Part shown: positions 53,179 through 62,614 of the stretch, piece by piece
Layout: each line of letters begins with the position of its first letter
How positions within the stretch are numbered: the first letter of the stretch is position 1
Assembly (NCBI GenBank): GCA_028687545.1
Contig: JAQTZZ010000008.1
Coordinates: 81,861 to 145,860, forward strand
Origin: Candidatus Wallbacteria bacterium
GTDB taxonomy: Bacteria > Muiribacteriota > JAQTZZ01
Direction: 5' to 3'
DNA: 64,000 nt
Notes under the pieces: generated by a model
Databases searched by the model: none
Told to the model about the DNA's origin: nothing
What the model saw: only the letters and a program-made list of their open reading frames with translations
Position numbers and translations under genes: made by a program

Positions 53179-54593
53179 TTCCTGGCTCCTCCCTTGTCCA
53201 AACTTTTTAGTCCCTGAATCTCGTTAATCCTGGATAAGAGCTCCATGATTCTGGTGCGTTCATCGTAATAGGTCGTGATCGCCTGCAGAGAAGAATTCGT
53301 CAGTGTGATCTGGGCGTCGATCACTTCGACGATGGAAGCATCGCCATGCTCATATCTGGTAGTGACCATGCGCATGTTTTCCTTGGCCTGTTCCATCGAT
53401 TTTTCAGCTGACGACACCCGCTCCTGAACTTCCCTGTAATCGGAATAAGCCTTTTTTAAATCTCCTTTTTTGAAATTTTCCAGGCTCTGCGCCCGCAGAT
53501 CCATAATCTGCTTGTCCTTCTCAGCTTTCCGGATTTCATCCAGAATATCTCCTCCGTCATAGAACGGAGATGAGACGGCGAATCCCAGGCTGTAGTCCCT
53601 GGCATCGTTGTACGAACCCGTTTTTTCACTGTAATTATATTTCCCGCTGAGACTCAACGTAGGCAGATAAGCGCTTTTCGCGGCATCAAAGGTTTCAGTG
53701 AATACTTTCTGATCGTTCCGGCTGAGCACCAGGTCATAGTCCTGCTTCAGCATCAGGTCTTCCGCGCCTTTAGGATCGAAAGAGCGCACCTGAAACTTGA
53801 GTGTTTCCGGGAACACCAGATTCAGAGAGGAGGTGTCGTCCAGATTCAGGGCATTGGCGAGATCGATCAGCTGATTGTCGTAACTGTTGCGGGTCTTGAG
53901 CAGAGCCACCTGGATGTTGTATTCCTGGACTTCGATCCTCAGAATGTCATTCTTGGTGGCCAGACCCACCTTCATATTGAGATCTGCGATCTCCAGCAGC
54001 TTTTTAATCAGCATCAGGTTCTCCTCGTGGATTTTGATGGTCTCCTGATACTGCACCAGCTGAAAGAAGATCTTCACAATCTGCTTGCTCAGATCAAGTT
54101 CAGCCTTGGAATAACCGGTTTCAACGGCCAGACTTTTCAAACGGGCCAGTTTTTTCTGCAAAACGTTGTATTTGCCGAGTGCGGGAAATGCCTGACTCAG
54201 GCTTAGACTGTATATGAATGTGTCGGCCTGGGGACCGCTGGCATTTTTCTGTGCTGAGTCAAGATTGTGCTTGATATTGTCGGTGTACAGAAGGTCAAGG
54301 TTCGGGATGAAGCTGTTGTCGGCCTTTTTTATCCCGATCCAGGCCTGTTCGATCTGCAGTTTCTGGATTTTCAGGGTGAGATTCTGCCGCAGTGCCATGT
54401 CGATCAGGCTGGAAAGACTTACTTCAGGGGTTGCGGCTTCAGGATGGGTTTTGAGTGCCGTAGGGATCTCCACTTCCATCGTGACTTTTTTCTTTAATTC
54501 TGTTGAAACTTTGTCCGGATTCTTTGAAGTCTCTTTGGCTGGTAACACCATGCTAATGGACAGGGCAGTGATCAGCAGGATTTTTTTGAGCAT
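53175..54593 (-). CDS. TolC-family outer membrane channel of the RND pump
   Basis: 472 residues from ATG 54593, which has AGGAGAGG upstream and starts the signal peptide MLKKILLITALSISMVLPA. Two OEP repeats with long helices. The open frame upstream (to 54647) overlaps tetR and is not used. Third component of the efflux set. Confidence 0.92.
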   Translation of the reverse strand: MLKKILLITALSISMVLPAKETSKNPDKVSTELKKKVTMEVEIPTALKTHPEAATPEVSLSSLIDMALRQNLTLKIQKLQIEQAWIGIKKADNSFIPNLDLLYTDNIKHNLDSAQKNASGPQADTFIYSLSLSQAFPALGKYNVLQKKLARLKSLAVETGYSKAELDLSKQIVKIFFQLVQYQETIKIHEENLMLIKKLLEIADLNMKVGLATKNDILRIEVQEYNIQVALLKTRNSYDNQLIDLANALNLDDTSSLNLVFPETLKFQVRSFDPKGAEDLMLKQDYDLVLSRNDQKVFTETFDAAKSAYLPTLSLSGKYNYSEKTGSYNDARDYSLGFAVSSPFYDGGDILDEIRKAEKDKQIMDLRAQSLENFKKGDLKKAYSDYREVQERVSSAEKSMEQAKENMRMVTTRYEHGDASIVEVIDAQITLTNSSLQAITTYYDERTRIMELLSRINEIQGLKSLDKGGARK

Positions 54594-54594
54594 T

Positions 54595-55233
54595 TTACTT
54601 CCTCTCCTTATTTTTTTTATATTTTTTGATTTTGATTCCATTTTCAACGAAATTCATCATCTTCTCAACTGTAGATCTCAATTCCAGGTCTGAATATTTT
54701 GCTTCGCGGCTCAGGCAATGCGCAATACCGATATTCAAGCTGATCAGCATGCCTGCAGTAAAATAAAGGTCGATCCCGTCATCGACTTCGCCTTTATCCA
54801 GCCCGATCTTCAGTAATTTTACCGCAAACTCATGCACTCTCTGGAGATTTTCATTCAGGAATTCTTCCTTGAGATATGGATCCTTCATCAGATTATCAGC
54901 GATCGCCGCCAACTCCGGGTTGTTCTTGCCGAACAGACAGCCTTCGAAGAAAAGTTCGCGCAGCATGCTGAAAAACGGCAGATTTTTCTTCTGCTCCAGA
55001 ATTTTCTCCATCAGATAGTGTTTTTTATCTGAAACCACTGAAACAACATACCTGAACAGGTCTTTCTTGTCTTCGAAATACTGATAAAAACTGCCTTTGG
55101 AAATGCCTGAATTCCTGACTATCCTGGAAATGCTGGCTGTTTCAAAGGGAAAATCGCCGAATTCGGCAACTGCAGACTGGAAGATGCGCTGTTTTTTGTC
55201 GTCAGGAAGATTTAGAAAGGTTGTTTTCGGCAT
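54595..55233 (-). CDS. TetR-family regulator of the efflux operon
   Basis: 212 residues. N-terminal helix-turn-helix FETASISRIVRNSGISKGSFYQYFEDKKDLF is split at the SKGSFYQYF recognition helix (about 45-53). The C-terminal domain binds an inducer. It is the first gene of tetR-tolC-mfp-RND, so it most likely represses its own operon by binding the palindromes at 55252-55273. Confidence 0.92.
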   Translation of the reverse strand: MPKTTFLNLPDDKKQRIFQSAVAEFGDFPFETASISRIVRNSGISKGSFYQYFEDKKDLFRYVVSVVSDKKHYLMEKILEQKKNLPFFSMLRELFFEGCLFGKNNPELAAIADNLMKDPYLKEEFLNENLQRVHEFAVKLLKIGLDKGEVDDGIDLYFTAGMLISLNIGIAHCLSREAKYSDLELRSTVEKMMNFVENGIKIKKYKKNKERK

Positions 55234-55251
55234 TTTTTCCTTATGACTTTT

Positions 55252-55273
55252 CGGTCATATGACCGATCAGTCA
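55252..55273. promoter_or_regulatory. TetR operator
   Basis: Perfect palindrome CGGTCATATGACCG (55252-55265) overlapped by the imperfect palindrome TGACCGATCAGTCA (55260-55273), 19 bp upstream of the tetR start. The TGACCG half-sites are typical of TetR-family operators. Confidence 0.75.
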
Positions 55274-55366
55274 CATATTAAAAAAACCGGGATAAAAAGT
55301 CAATCGAAACTGAAAAAAAGGTTCAGGAAGAATAAATGACAGCAGACCAACTGCAATTCCCGGATG

Positions 55367-56542
55367 CTAAACCACCATCAGAGCGGTCGGGGTGTCGAAT
55401 TCGCCGCTCATGGCGCCGAAGCGGCCGGTTGCGAACTCGAGTCTGCCATCCATGGTCAGCCTGACAATGCGGTGATTCCAGGAATCCACGACCCAGAACC
55501 CTTTAGAGCCAGGATCTTTCAGTACATCCATCGGGGTATTCAAGTCGAGTTCAGGTCCGGAAAGGGCTCTGATGAATTTTCCCTGCCTGGTGAAGAATTT
55601 CAGGGCATGGTTTCCGCTGTCTGCGACTACGACTTCGCCGTTCACCAATAGTCCTGCCGGACTGTTCAGGTTTTCAGGGGATTTCCCGAAGGATCCCACC
55701 GTAAAGATCGGGTCCCCTTCCGCTGAAAACTTCTGCAGTCTGTGCTGCCCAATCTCAGACACCCAGATCGAGCCATCGTCTTCCACGGAAATTCCGTAAG
55801 GCCGGTTGAGACTGCCCAGTTCCTCCCCGGCCTGGCCAAAACAGCCCACCAGACTGCCGTCCTGGTTGAAAATCTGGATGCGGTGATTCAGCGTGTCAGC
55901 GACATACAGCCTTTTCTGAAAATGAAAGATGCCTGCAGGATAAGAAAAGTCGCCAGGCTCATCCCCTGATTTACCTGTTTCCAGCAGAAATCCTCCGTTC
56001 GGGTTGAACTTCTGAAGTCTGCAGTTTTTAGCATCCGTCACCCAGAGATTTCCGTCTGAATCCCTGGCTATCTTCTTGGGGTGGAAAAAACTGCCGGGTT
56101 TCTGCCCATAACCGCCGAAGAATCCCTGCTGTTCCCCCCGGGCGTTGAGACACAGGACTCGGTGATTTCCTGAATCAACGACATACATGGCAAAGCTGCG
56201 CTGGCTGTTTTCAATGATTCCGGTTTCAAAAACCCTGTCCTGCACAGACAATCCTGAGGTTTGCTTTACTTTTGACAATGCTTCCAGGACAGCCTCTGAA
56301 GCCGGCCTTCTCTCGCGGGGTTCCCTGGAACTCCGGAGAATGAATTCCTCGGGTGGAATTTCCAGCTTGATGACCTGTAAAAGCTCATCGCTCTCGATTT
56401 TTTTCGCTTCCACCGGAATCAGCCTGGGGTGATCATCTTCAAGGGCAAGCCTGTATTTTTTCTCCCTGTGGAGCAGAAAAACCTGCCCATCCTCCAGGAC
56501 GATGTCCGGTAGAATCACTAATCCGCAGCCGGGACAATTCAT
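55367..56542 (-). CDS. NHL beta-propeller protein with N-terminal CxxC
   Basis: 391 residues. It starts MNCPGCGLVI (a possible zinc-binding pair). From about 105 it has six NHL blades, each of the type 'VVDSGNHRVLCLNARG...G' (for example VADTLNHRIQIFNQDG). No signal peptide, so probably cytoplasmic or loosely associated. The start overlaps the lysS stop (ATGA). Function unknown. Confidence 0.88.
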   Translation of the reverse strand: MNCPGCGLVILPDIVLEDGQVFLLHREKKYRLALEDDHPRLIPVEAKKIESDELLQVIKLEIPPEEFILRSSREPRERRPASEAVLEALSKVKQTSGLSVQDRVFETGIIENSQRSFAMYVVDSGNHRVLCLNARGEQQGFFGGYGQKPGSFFHPKKIARDSDGNLWVTDAKNCRLQKFNPNGGFLLETGKSGDEPGDFSYPAGIFHFQKRLYVADTLNHRIQIFNQDGSLVGCFGQAGEELGSLNRPYGISVEDDGSIWVSEIGQHRLQKFSAEGDPIFTVGSFGKSPENLNSPAGLLVNGEVVVADSGNHALKFFTRQGKFIRALSGPELDLNTPMDVLKDPGSKGFWVVDSWNHRIVRLTMDGRLEFATGRFGAMSGEFDTPTALMVV

Positions 56543-58044
56543 TGTTCAGTCTCTGCCTCTTGAATAGGGTTTTCTTCAGCCTTCGGTTTCATCAGCGGGA
56601 ACAGGATCACGTCCCTGATCGAGCTGGAATTCGTGAGAAACATGCAAAGCCTGTCGATACCGATGCCCAGGCCTCCGGTCGGCGGCAGGCCATATTCCAT
56701 GGCTTCCAGATAATCCTCATCCATCTGATGAGCTTCTTCATCGCCGCCTTCGGAATCCTTGAGCTGCCCTTCAAAGCGCTGCCTCTGGTCCAGCGGGTCG
56801 TTGAGCTCTGAAAAAGCATTGGCTGTTTCCCGGCCGTAGATGAAAAGCTCGAATCTTTCCACAAATTCGGGGTTATCGGGTTTTTTCTTGGCCAGCGGTG
56901 ACACTTCCACCGGATAATCGTAAATGAAGGTCGGGTTGACAAGCCTGGATTCAACTTTGGCTTCGAATATCTCGTTGATCAGGTGGCCGCGCTCCATGAA
57001 AGGCTTGACATCTACACCGCATGCGCTGGCGATTTTCAGGCATTCCTGCTTGTCTTTGCCGGACAGGTCAAAACCGGCATGCTTTTTAATGGAGTCCACC
57101 ATGGTCAGACGATCAAATTTTGAAAAATCGATCACGCTCTCTTCGTAGGGAACCTTGAAATCAGGGTGAAACAGACCAGCGACATGCCGGATCAGGCCCT
57201 CTGTCAGGTCCATCATGTCGAAATAATCCGCATAGGACTGATAGAGCTCCATCATGGTGAATTCCGGATTGTGCTTGATCGAGATGCCTTCGTTGCGGAA
57301 ATTGCGATTCAGTTCAAACACACGGTCGAAACCACCAACGATCAAGCGCTTGAGGTATAGTTCAGGCGCGATCCTGAGATACAGCTGCATGTCCAGGGTG
57401 TTGTGATGAGTAATGAAAGGGCGGGCCTTGGCACCGCCGTACAGGACCTGCATCATGGGAGTTTCCACTTCCAGGAATCCCCTGTTCTGCAGAAACGAAC
57501 GGATCTCACCGATGATTCGGCTCTTGCGCACAAAAGTCTCGCGTACATCCCGATTCATGATCAGATCCACGTAACGCTTGCGGTAGCGGATTTCCATGTC
57601 AGTCAGCCCGTGCCATTTCTCAGGCAGCGTCAGCAGCGATTTGGAAAGCAGGGTCAGCTTCAGGACCTTGAGTGTGATTTCTCCGGTTCTGGTAGCAAAA
57701 AAATAGCCCTCTACGCCTATGATGTCCCCCACATCAAGCAGCTTGAAGACCTTGAAACATTCTTCGCTCAGGTTATCCTGCTTGAAGTAAAGCTGGAGTC
57801 TCCCGCTCTGGTCCTCGATGTTGCCGAATCCGGCCTTGCCGTGTCCTCTGAGTGCCATGAGTCTTCCGGCAAGCCTGCATGTCTCTTCAGGCGCTTCCTG
57901 TTCAGCCCTGAGATGGCTGTATTTTTCCTTGAGCGGGATCAGCAGGCCGCTGCGCTCAAATTTTCTGACCTGAAACGGGTCGATCCCCATTTCCTTCCGC
58001 AATTTATCCAGTTTATCAAGTCTCACGCTTCTAGATTCATCCAT
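56539..58044 (-). CDS. lysS: Lysyl-tRNA synthetase (class II)
   Basis: 501 residues. OB-fold anticodon-binding domain (GRLMALRGHGKAGFGNIED), class II motifs: motif 1 near FLEVETPMM, motif 2 in FRNEGISIKHNPEFTMME, motif 3 GLGIGIDRLCMF. Normal length, complete enzyme. Confidence 0.97.
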   Translation of the reverse strand: MDESRSVRLDKLDKLRKEMGIDPFQVRKFERSGLLIPLKEKYSHLRAEQEAPEETCRLAGRLMALRGHGKAGFGNIEDQSGRLQLYFKQDNLSEECFKVFKLLDVGDIIGVEGYFFATRTGEITLKVLKLTLLSKSLLTLPEKWHGLTDMEIRYRKRYVDLIMNRDVRETFVRKSRIIGEIRSFLQNRGFLEVETPMMQVLYGGAKARPFITHHNTLDMQLYLRIAPELYLKRLIVGGFDRVFELNRNFRNEGISIKHNPEFTMMELYQSYADYFDMMDLTEGLIRHVAGLFHPDFKVPYEESVIDFSKFDRLTMVDSIKKHAGFDLSGKDKQECLKIASACGVDVKPFMERGHLINEIFEAKVESRLVNPTFIYDYPVEVSPLAKKKPDNPEFVERFELFIYGRETANAFSELNDPLDQRQRFEGQLKDSEGGDEEAHQMDEDYLEAMEYGLPPTGGLGIGIDRLCMFLTNSSSIRDVILFPLMKPKAEENPIQEAETEQ

Positions 58045-58164
58045 AGAGCCTCCATGTAATGGAAATAATCTATCAGAATTGACATCCAGATCGCAATCAT
58101 AAAATAGGCAAGGGAAACGGCAAAAGCACTTGACCGCTGTTTAGAAAAAAAGCATAATTCCTTC

Positions 58165-59139
58165 ATGATTGAACCTAAAATCGCCCTGATCTTTCCTTAT
58201 CCCGGGATCGGTGATTTCATCATGACCACTCCTTTTTTCAGGCAGCTGAAAATTCTCCACCGGAACACCCAGTTCCATCTCCTGCTCAGAGAAGACGCCC
58301 GTTTCAGGGAACTGGCGGAAAACCAGGATTTCGCATCTGTCGGATACTTTAAACGGAAATTCACGGCCAGGGAATTTTTCAGGTTTGCAGCGAAGCTTCG
58401 GGGACAGAAATTCACGCACATTTACACGTTCCGTGAAGGCCTCAAATACAAGCTGCTGACCCTGCTCTGTGCCAGACCCTCGCATGCGATGGGCCGGGGA
58501 TTCCTGTGGGTGCGGGGCCACAGGTTTGATTCCCATGCTCATTTCGCCTCCCGTTTTTTCCTGACTGACCCTGTGAAATCCATCTCAGCAGAAAATCTCG
58601 GAGATAATTACGAATTGAAGATCCCGGAAAAATTCCGGAGATCAGCAGAAGAGTATCTCGGACGCAAAGGGATCAGGCCGGACCGGCTGATCCTGCTAAA
58701 CCCTGGAGCCTGGGAAAAAAGCAAACGCTGGAGCCTCACAAATTTCATCGTTCTGGCGCAATATTACCGGGAGCAGGGATTTTGTCCTGTCTTCACTCTC
58801 GGCCCCTTTGAGCGGGAACTGGAAAAAACTCTGCTGGAAGGCAATTTCGAAATTTTCCGGAGCGAATCTCTCTGCACTCTGGCGGCATTGATCGGACACT
58901 CCAGAGCTTTCATCACCAACGACACAGGCCCGATGCACATTGCCTGCTGCATGCCTGTTACCCTGGCAGCCGTCATCAGCAGAAGAGCCTGCCTGACTGT
59001 GCGTCCCCTGAAGCCGGGAGCTGTAATTCTGTCCAGCAGCCCGGACTGCGCTCTGGAATGCGAAACATGCGATCAAAACTGCCTGGATCAGGTCAAGCCT
59101 GCCCAGCTGATTGAAAAGTTGAAATCATGCCTGTTGTGA
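58165..59139 (+). CDS. Glycosyltransferase family 9 (heptosyltransferase-like)
   Basis: 324 residues. GT9 features: PGIGDFIMTTPFFRQLK at the N-terminus, LLNPGAWEKSKRW and the nucleotide-sugar segment ITNDTGPMHIACCM. It probably adds heptose or another sugar to the lipopolysaccharide core. C-terminal CETCDQNC is an additional cysteine cluster seen in some relatives. Overlaps the nuclease gene by 13 bp. Confidence 0.9.
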   Translation: MIEPKIALIFPYPGIGDFIMTTPFFRQLKILHRNTQFHLLLREDARFRELAENQDFASVGYFKRKFTAREFFRFAAKLRGQKFTHIYTFREGLKYKLLTLLCARPSHAMGRGFLWVRGHRFDSHAHFASRFFLTDPVKSISAENLGDNYELKIPEKFRRSAEEYLGRKGIRPDRLILLNPGAWEKSKRWSLTNFIVLAQYYREQGFCPVFTLGPFERELEKTLLEGNFEIFRSESLCTLAALIGHSRAFITNDTGPMHIACCMPVTLAAVISRRACLTVRPLKPGAVILSSSPDCALECETCDQNCLDQVKPAQLIEKLKSCLL

Positions 59140-59684
59140 TCAAACAAAAATTTCAGAACTGGCTCCTGTTTCTGATTGTTTTCCTGACCCTGTTCTTTCT
59201 CTGGAAAAATAGAACCTTCCAGCCAAGCCTGGACTCAGTGGCTGTGTTCTCAGTGCATGACGGAGATACGATCACAGTGATCATCAACCATCATCACGAA
59301 AGCCTTCGTTTATTAGGAATAGACTGTCCGGAATCAAATCAGAAGTATGGTCCGGAAGCTACGGAGTTCACCAGAAAATTCCTGGGCCTGGACCGGAATC
59401 CAGAAACCACGGTCAAGCTGGAATTCGATAATGTGGTGAGGGATAAATACGGACGGCTGCTGGCATATGTCTTCATCCCTGGCGATCGGATGCTGAATCA
59501 GGCTCTGGTCAGTAACGGTCTCGCAGTCAAATTCAGCATCAAACCAAACGAGAAATACAAGGAATCATTCGCCGAGCTTCAGAAACAGGCCAGAGAAAAA
59601 GGTCTCAATATCTGGAATCCGAAAGATCCTCTTCCTGAAACGCCTTATGAATTCAGGCAGAAAATGAATCTGGATTCAAAGTGA
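59127..59684 (+). CDS. Membrane-anchored staphylococcal nuclease homologue
   Basis: 185 residues with one N-terminal membrane helix (WLLFLIVFLTLFFLW) and an OB-fold nuclease. The catalytic sites are intact: HDGDTI, LRLLGIDCPES (Arg), DKYGRLLAYVF (Arg). It is likely a surface or secreted Ca-dependent nuclease. Ends before an inverted-repeat region and is followed by cobO on the other strand. Confidence 0.92.
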   Translation: MPVVIKQKFQNWLLFLIVFLTLFFLWKNRTFQPSLDSVAVFSVHDGDTITVIINHHHESLRLLGIDCPESNQKYGPEATEFTRKFLGLDRNPETTVKLEFDNVVRDKYGRLLAYVFIPGDRMLNQALVSNGLAVKFSIKPNEKYKESFAELQKQAREKGLNIWNPKDPLPETPYEFRQKMNLDSK

Positions 59685-59689
59685 ATGGT

Positions 59690-59765
59690 GATTGGTGATT
59701 GGTGAATGGTGAATAGTGATTGGAATTGAAGCCTTAGTCACTGCTCACTATTCACCAATCACTTC
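59690..59765. repeat. Repetitive fold-back between convergent genes
   Basis: Short direct repeats of GTGATTGGTGAATG type, followed by the complementary CTCACTATTCACCAATCACT. The arms form an imperfect hairpin that could end transcription from both sides, though no long T-run is present. Confidence 0.6.
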
Positions 59766-60280
59766 TCAATTCCGATTCTAGCCTGGATCCCCTGCTGGAA
59801 ATAATGTTTCACTTCTTTCATCTCTGTCACCAGATCCGCGAGTTCCAGTATTTCACCGGGTGCATTGCGGCCGGTGAAAACCAGTTCCGTTCCCGCAGGT
59901 TTCGCCTTGATCAGTGCAACCACATTGCCGAGATCCAGCAGCTTGAAATATAGAGCCACATTGATCTCGTCCAGAATCACCAGGTCGAATTTACCCGACA
60001 GCAGAGCTTCGCTGCCTCGCTGCAACCCGGCTTCAGCCAGCCTGGCTGCCCGTTCATCTATCCGGCCGTCATTAAGGATGAATCTTTCCTCTCCGAATCG
60101 CTCGATCGTTAGCGCTGGGAATTTCCGGGCGCTTTTCAGTTCGCCATAATCCTGGCCCTTCATGAACTGCCCGATGTACACGGTCAGACCATGTCCCAGG
60201 GCTCTGAACGCCATCCCGAGAGCGGCAGTGGTCTTCCCTTTGCCGTTTCCGGTGTAAACTTGAAAGTAACCTTTTTCCAT
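59759..60280 (-). CDS. cobO: Cob(I)alamin adenosyltransferase (CobO/BtuR family)
   Basis: 173 residues from ATG 60280 (MEKGYFQVYTGNGKGKTTAA). P-loop GNGKGKTTAALGMAFRALG, and ILDEINVALYF as Walker B. Adds adenosyl to the corrin cobalt, making coenzyme B12 usable by enzymes. The frame is open to 60430, but that segment lies over the secG promoter region and has no similarity. Confidence 0.93.
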   Translation of the reverse strand: MEKGYFQVYTGNGKGKTTAALGMAFRALGHGLTVYIGQFMKGQDYGELKSARKFPALTIERFGEERFILNDGRIDERAARLAEAGLQRGSEALLSGKFDLVILDEINVALYFKLLDLGNVVALIKAKPAGTELVFTGRNAPGEILELADLVTEMKEVKHYFQQGIQARIGIEK

Positions 60281-60333
60281 CAGTAAAATGTTAATCCATT
60301 TAGCTGTCGGATACAATTTCCTAATTATAATTC

Positions 60334-60363
60334 TTGACAACTTCGACCAATTGATTTTAGAAT
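60334..60363 (+). promoter_or_regulatory. Promoter of secG
   Basis: TTGACA (60334-60339), 18 bp, TAGAAT (60358-60363), 31 bp before the GTG start. Confidence 0.65.
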
Positions 60364-60394
60364 CAGCTACTATAGTGATCATGAAGGAGGAAAA

Positions 60395-60709
60395 GTGGAC
60401 ATCTTGATGAATGTTCTGATTTTTCTGCATATAGTTGTCTCAATTGCAGTGATCGTGATCGTGCTGTTCCAGGCCAACAAGGGCGAAGGACTGGCCGGTG
60501 CCTTTGGAGGCGGTGCCAGTTTTGCGGTCTTCGGCGACCGGGGACCTGAACCCTTCATGGCAAAACTCACCATCGCTGCAGCCGTGATCTTTATGATTAC
60601 TTCATTCTCTTTGGCATATCTCACCAGTTACAAAAAATCCACCATGCCTCCGGTGCTGAACCAGGAACAGCAGTTCCCGCAGGGAATACCTGATCAGGGG
60701 AATATTTAG
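60395..60709 (+). CDS. secG: Protein translocase subunit SecG
   Basis: 104 residues from GTG 60395 with AAGGAGGA upstream. Two transmembrane helices flank the SecG loop QANKGEGLAGAFGGG. The Pro/Gln-rich C-terminal tail is short and not conserved. Part of the Sec channel. Confidence 0.93.
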   Translation: MDILMNVLIFLHIVVSIAVIVIVLFQANKGEGLAGAFGGGASFAVFGDRGPEPFMAKLTIAAAVIFMITSFSLAYLTSYKKSTMPPVLNQEQQFPQGIPDQGNI

Positions 60710-60717
60710 CAGTCGTT

Positions 60718-60759
60718 AAAAAAGAGCTCCGGCTTTCCGTGCTGGAGCTCTTTTTTTTT
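60718..60759 (+). terminator. Rho-independent terminator after secG
   Basis: AAAAAAGAGCTCC/GGAGCTCTTTTTT stem (loop about 13 nt) with T-run. Confidence 0.9.
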
Positions 60760-60769
60760 ACAACTGCTT

Positions 60770-60803
60770 AATCCAGTATTCAAATGTATTTGAATACTGG
60801 ATT
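60770..60803. repeat. Isolated 34 nt palindrome
   Basis: Arms AATCCAGTATTCAAAT and ATTTGAATACTGGATT are exact reverse complements (16 bp) around GT. No T-run. It lies between two terminators, away from any start codon. Confidence 0.85.
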
Positions 60804-60885
60804 TCTAGATCTTCTGGAACTTGAATCATTCACGCACCTTGAATGTGGGATCTGTCCAAGCATCCAGTTCTGCTGAATAAAAAAC

Positions 60886-60913
60886 AAAAAGCGGCCACAG
60901 GCCGCCTTTTTTT
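60886..60913. terminator. Terminator after the PilX-like gene
   Basis: GCGGC/GCCGC stem with CACAG loop and A/T runs on both sides, just downstream (minus strand) of the stop at 60932. Confidence 0.85.
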
Positions 60914-60931
60914 ATGCGCTGATTTAATTAA

Positions 60932-62614
60932 TTACAGCTTCCTTCTCATCAGTTCAGCCCGGCTGATCGTGATCACCAGGTTATCTGCCATGATGTTCCT
61001 GATTTCCGGCTGATAATTCACCTGCAGATCCTCAGGCATCTGCGGGCTTGACGACCCGTCCTGCTCGTGGTCCAGATCTTCCACTACAAGGTTCCCGCTG
61101 ATCTTCATCAGCTTACCGCCCTTGATGCTCGCCTTGGAATAGAGCGAGCCCTGAAAATCAATACTGGCACCGCGCTCCAGGGTAACGCATCCATCAGTCA
61201 CAAAAACCACCAGAGAAGTCTTGTCATCAGCGTATCTGACATCGCCGGTCAGCTTCAGGTTCCCGCTTTTAACCACCAGAGTGCCTTTGCCCTTCACCAC
61301 TCCTTCCATCGAGAGATTGCCGCTGATGTAGGTAAGGCCGTTCAGCAGTATCGGTTCCTTGGAGCTGCCCACCATATTTACATCCTTGGGTATCATCTGG
61401 CAGCTGCAGGATCTGGATTCTTCGAGATAACGCTTGTAATTCTCGGCATAGAAGCTGTCCGGGTGCTGGGTAGGCCAATAGGTGTAAGTGGAATACCGGG
61501 TATATTTGTCCGGAATTTCGCGGGGATACTGCTTCTGGAGTATGTAAGGCGCAAGGCGGTAATAATGCTTGATCACATCGCCCTCGTAGCGCGTGTATTT
61601 TGCCATGTACAGATCATGCAGGCGGCTGTAGCAGCCGGGATATCCGACTTCAGGCCGCTGAAAGTACGGATTCAGCACGAAATAGTTGATCACATCGTCC
61701 ACTTCGAAAAAAGGCAGGTATACGTTGAGCTTGCCGTTGGAGCGGATGAATCCCCATGGAGACAGGGTCATGATCAGCTTCTCAGCGGCATCCCTCTGCT
61801 CGATATCATTGTTGGCCATCACGAAATTCTTGATTACAGCCACCATTTCCTGGAGGTCGCAGCCGCTCGCCTTGTCGATCAGTTCCTTGCTCTCGCCGAT
61901 CAGTTTCTGCAGGACCTTGTTGAAAGCTTCATACTGCTCGCCGCTGAACTGCCAGTTGCTGAGCACGAATCTCCCGGATTTCAAAGTCTCATCTTTCTTG
62001 CTCTGTACGAAGAGTGTATGCAGAGTGGCACAGGGACTGAGATCGAGTGCTTTAATGCCCTTAACTACTTCCAGGTGGTAAGTCATGCCTTCATATTCAC
62101 CCTTGGACTCCATCTTGAGTTCTCCAGCCCAGCCACCCAGCCAGGATTGAGGCGGGATTTTAACATGGGTCGAGGGATCTTCGGTGCTTTTATAAACCTG
62201 CAGTTCAAGGGGCAGTTCATCCTCTGTTTCCAGCCCGCATTTAAAGGCGTTTTCCCTGGGATTCTGGATAGTTGCCACCACCCTGACCTTGCCGCCTGGC
62301 AATATTTCCTCGCCTTCATAGACCAGTGAAAAATCCCCTGCTCTGTCATAAGACAAAAGACTCAGTTTCTGCTCGTTGATGGAACCGTCCGCTTTGATCA
62401 GCGGGGCTTCTGCCAGTTCCCCCAGCTTGATGATCATTTTGTCGATCCCGGTCTGGGCGATATACTTGGCAACCATCAGGTTGCGCTGAAGCTGCCCCAT
62501 ATGTCTTTCGTTATTCACCATATAGGTAAAAGTCAGGGCAAAAGAAACAATGATGCTGAGCATGATCAGGACAGCAAGGTAAATCGATGCCTTTCGATTC
62601 TGCAGTCTTTGCAT
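60932..62614 (-). CDS. PilX-like pilus-associated protein
   Basis: 560 residues. N-terminus MQRLQNRKASIYLAVLIMLS and the following hydrophobic helix plus MVNNERHMGQLQRNLMVAKY resemble PilX/PulK-type minor pilins, though no obvious GF|xxxE prepilin site is seen. A long central domain is unassigned, and about 420-530 reads as a beta-helix (repeated GNLSMEG, GNLKLTG, GASIDFQG). Such proteins sit at pilus tips or in T2SS-like complexes. It is not near the Tad genes. Confidence 0.75.
   Translation of the reverse strand: MQRLQNRKASIYLAVLIMLSIIVSFALTFTYMVNNERHMGQLQRNLMVAKYIAQTGIDKMIIKLGELAEAPLIKADGSINEQKLSLLSYDRAGDFSLVYEGEEILPGGKVRVVATIQNPRENAFKCGLETEDELPLELQVYKSTEDPSTHVKIPPQSWLGGWAGELKMESKGEYEGMTYHLEVVKGIKALDLSPCATLHTLFVQSKKDETLKSGRFVLSNWQFSGEQYEAFNKVLQKLIGESKELIDKASGCDLQEMVAVIKNFVMANNDIEQRDAAEKLIMTLSPWGFIRSNGKLNVYLPFFEVDDVINYFVLNPYFQRPEVGYPGCYSRLHDLYMAKYTRYEGDVIKHYYRLAPYILQKQYPREIPDKYTRYSTYTYWPTQHPDSFYAENYKRYLEESRSCSCQMIPKDVNMVGSSKEPILLNGLTYISGNLSMEGVVKGKGTLVVKSGNLKLTGDVRYADDKTSLVVFVTDGCVTLERGASIDFQGSLYSKASIKGGKLMKISGNLVVEDLDHEQDGSSSPQMPEDLQVNYQPEIRNIMADNLVITISRAELMRRKL

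Noticed and set aside
59863..60149. Plus-strand frame opposite cobO
   Set aside because: Antisense shadow over the conserved P-loop protein.
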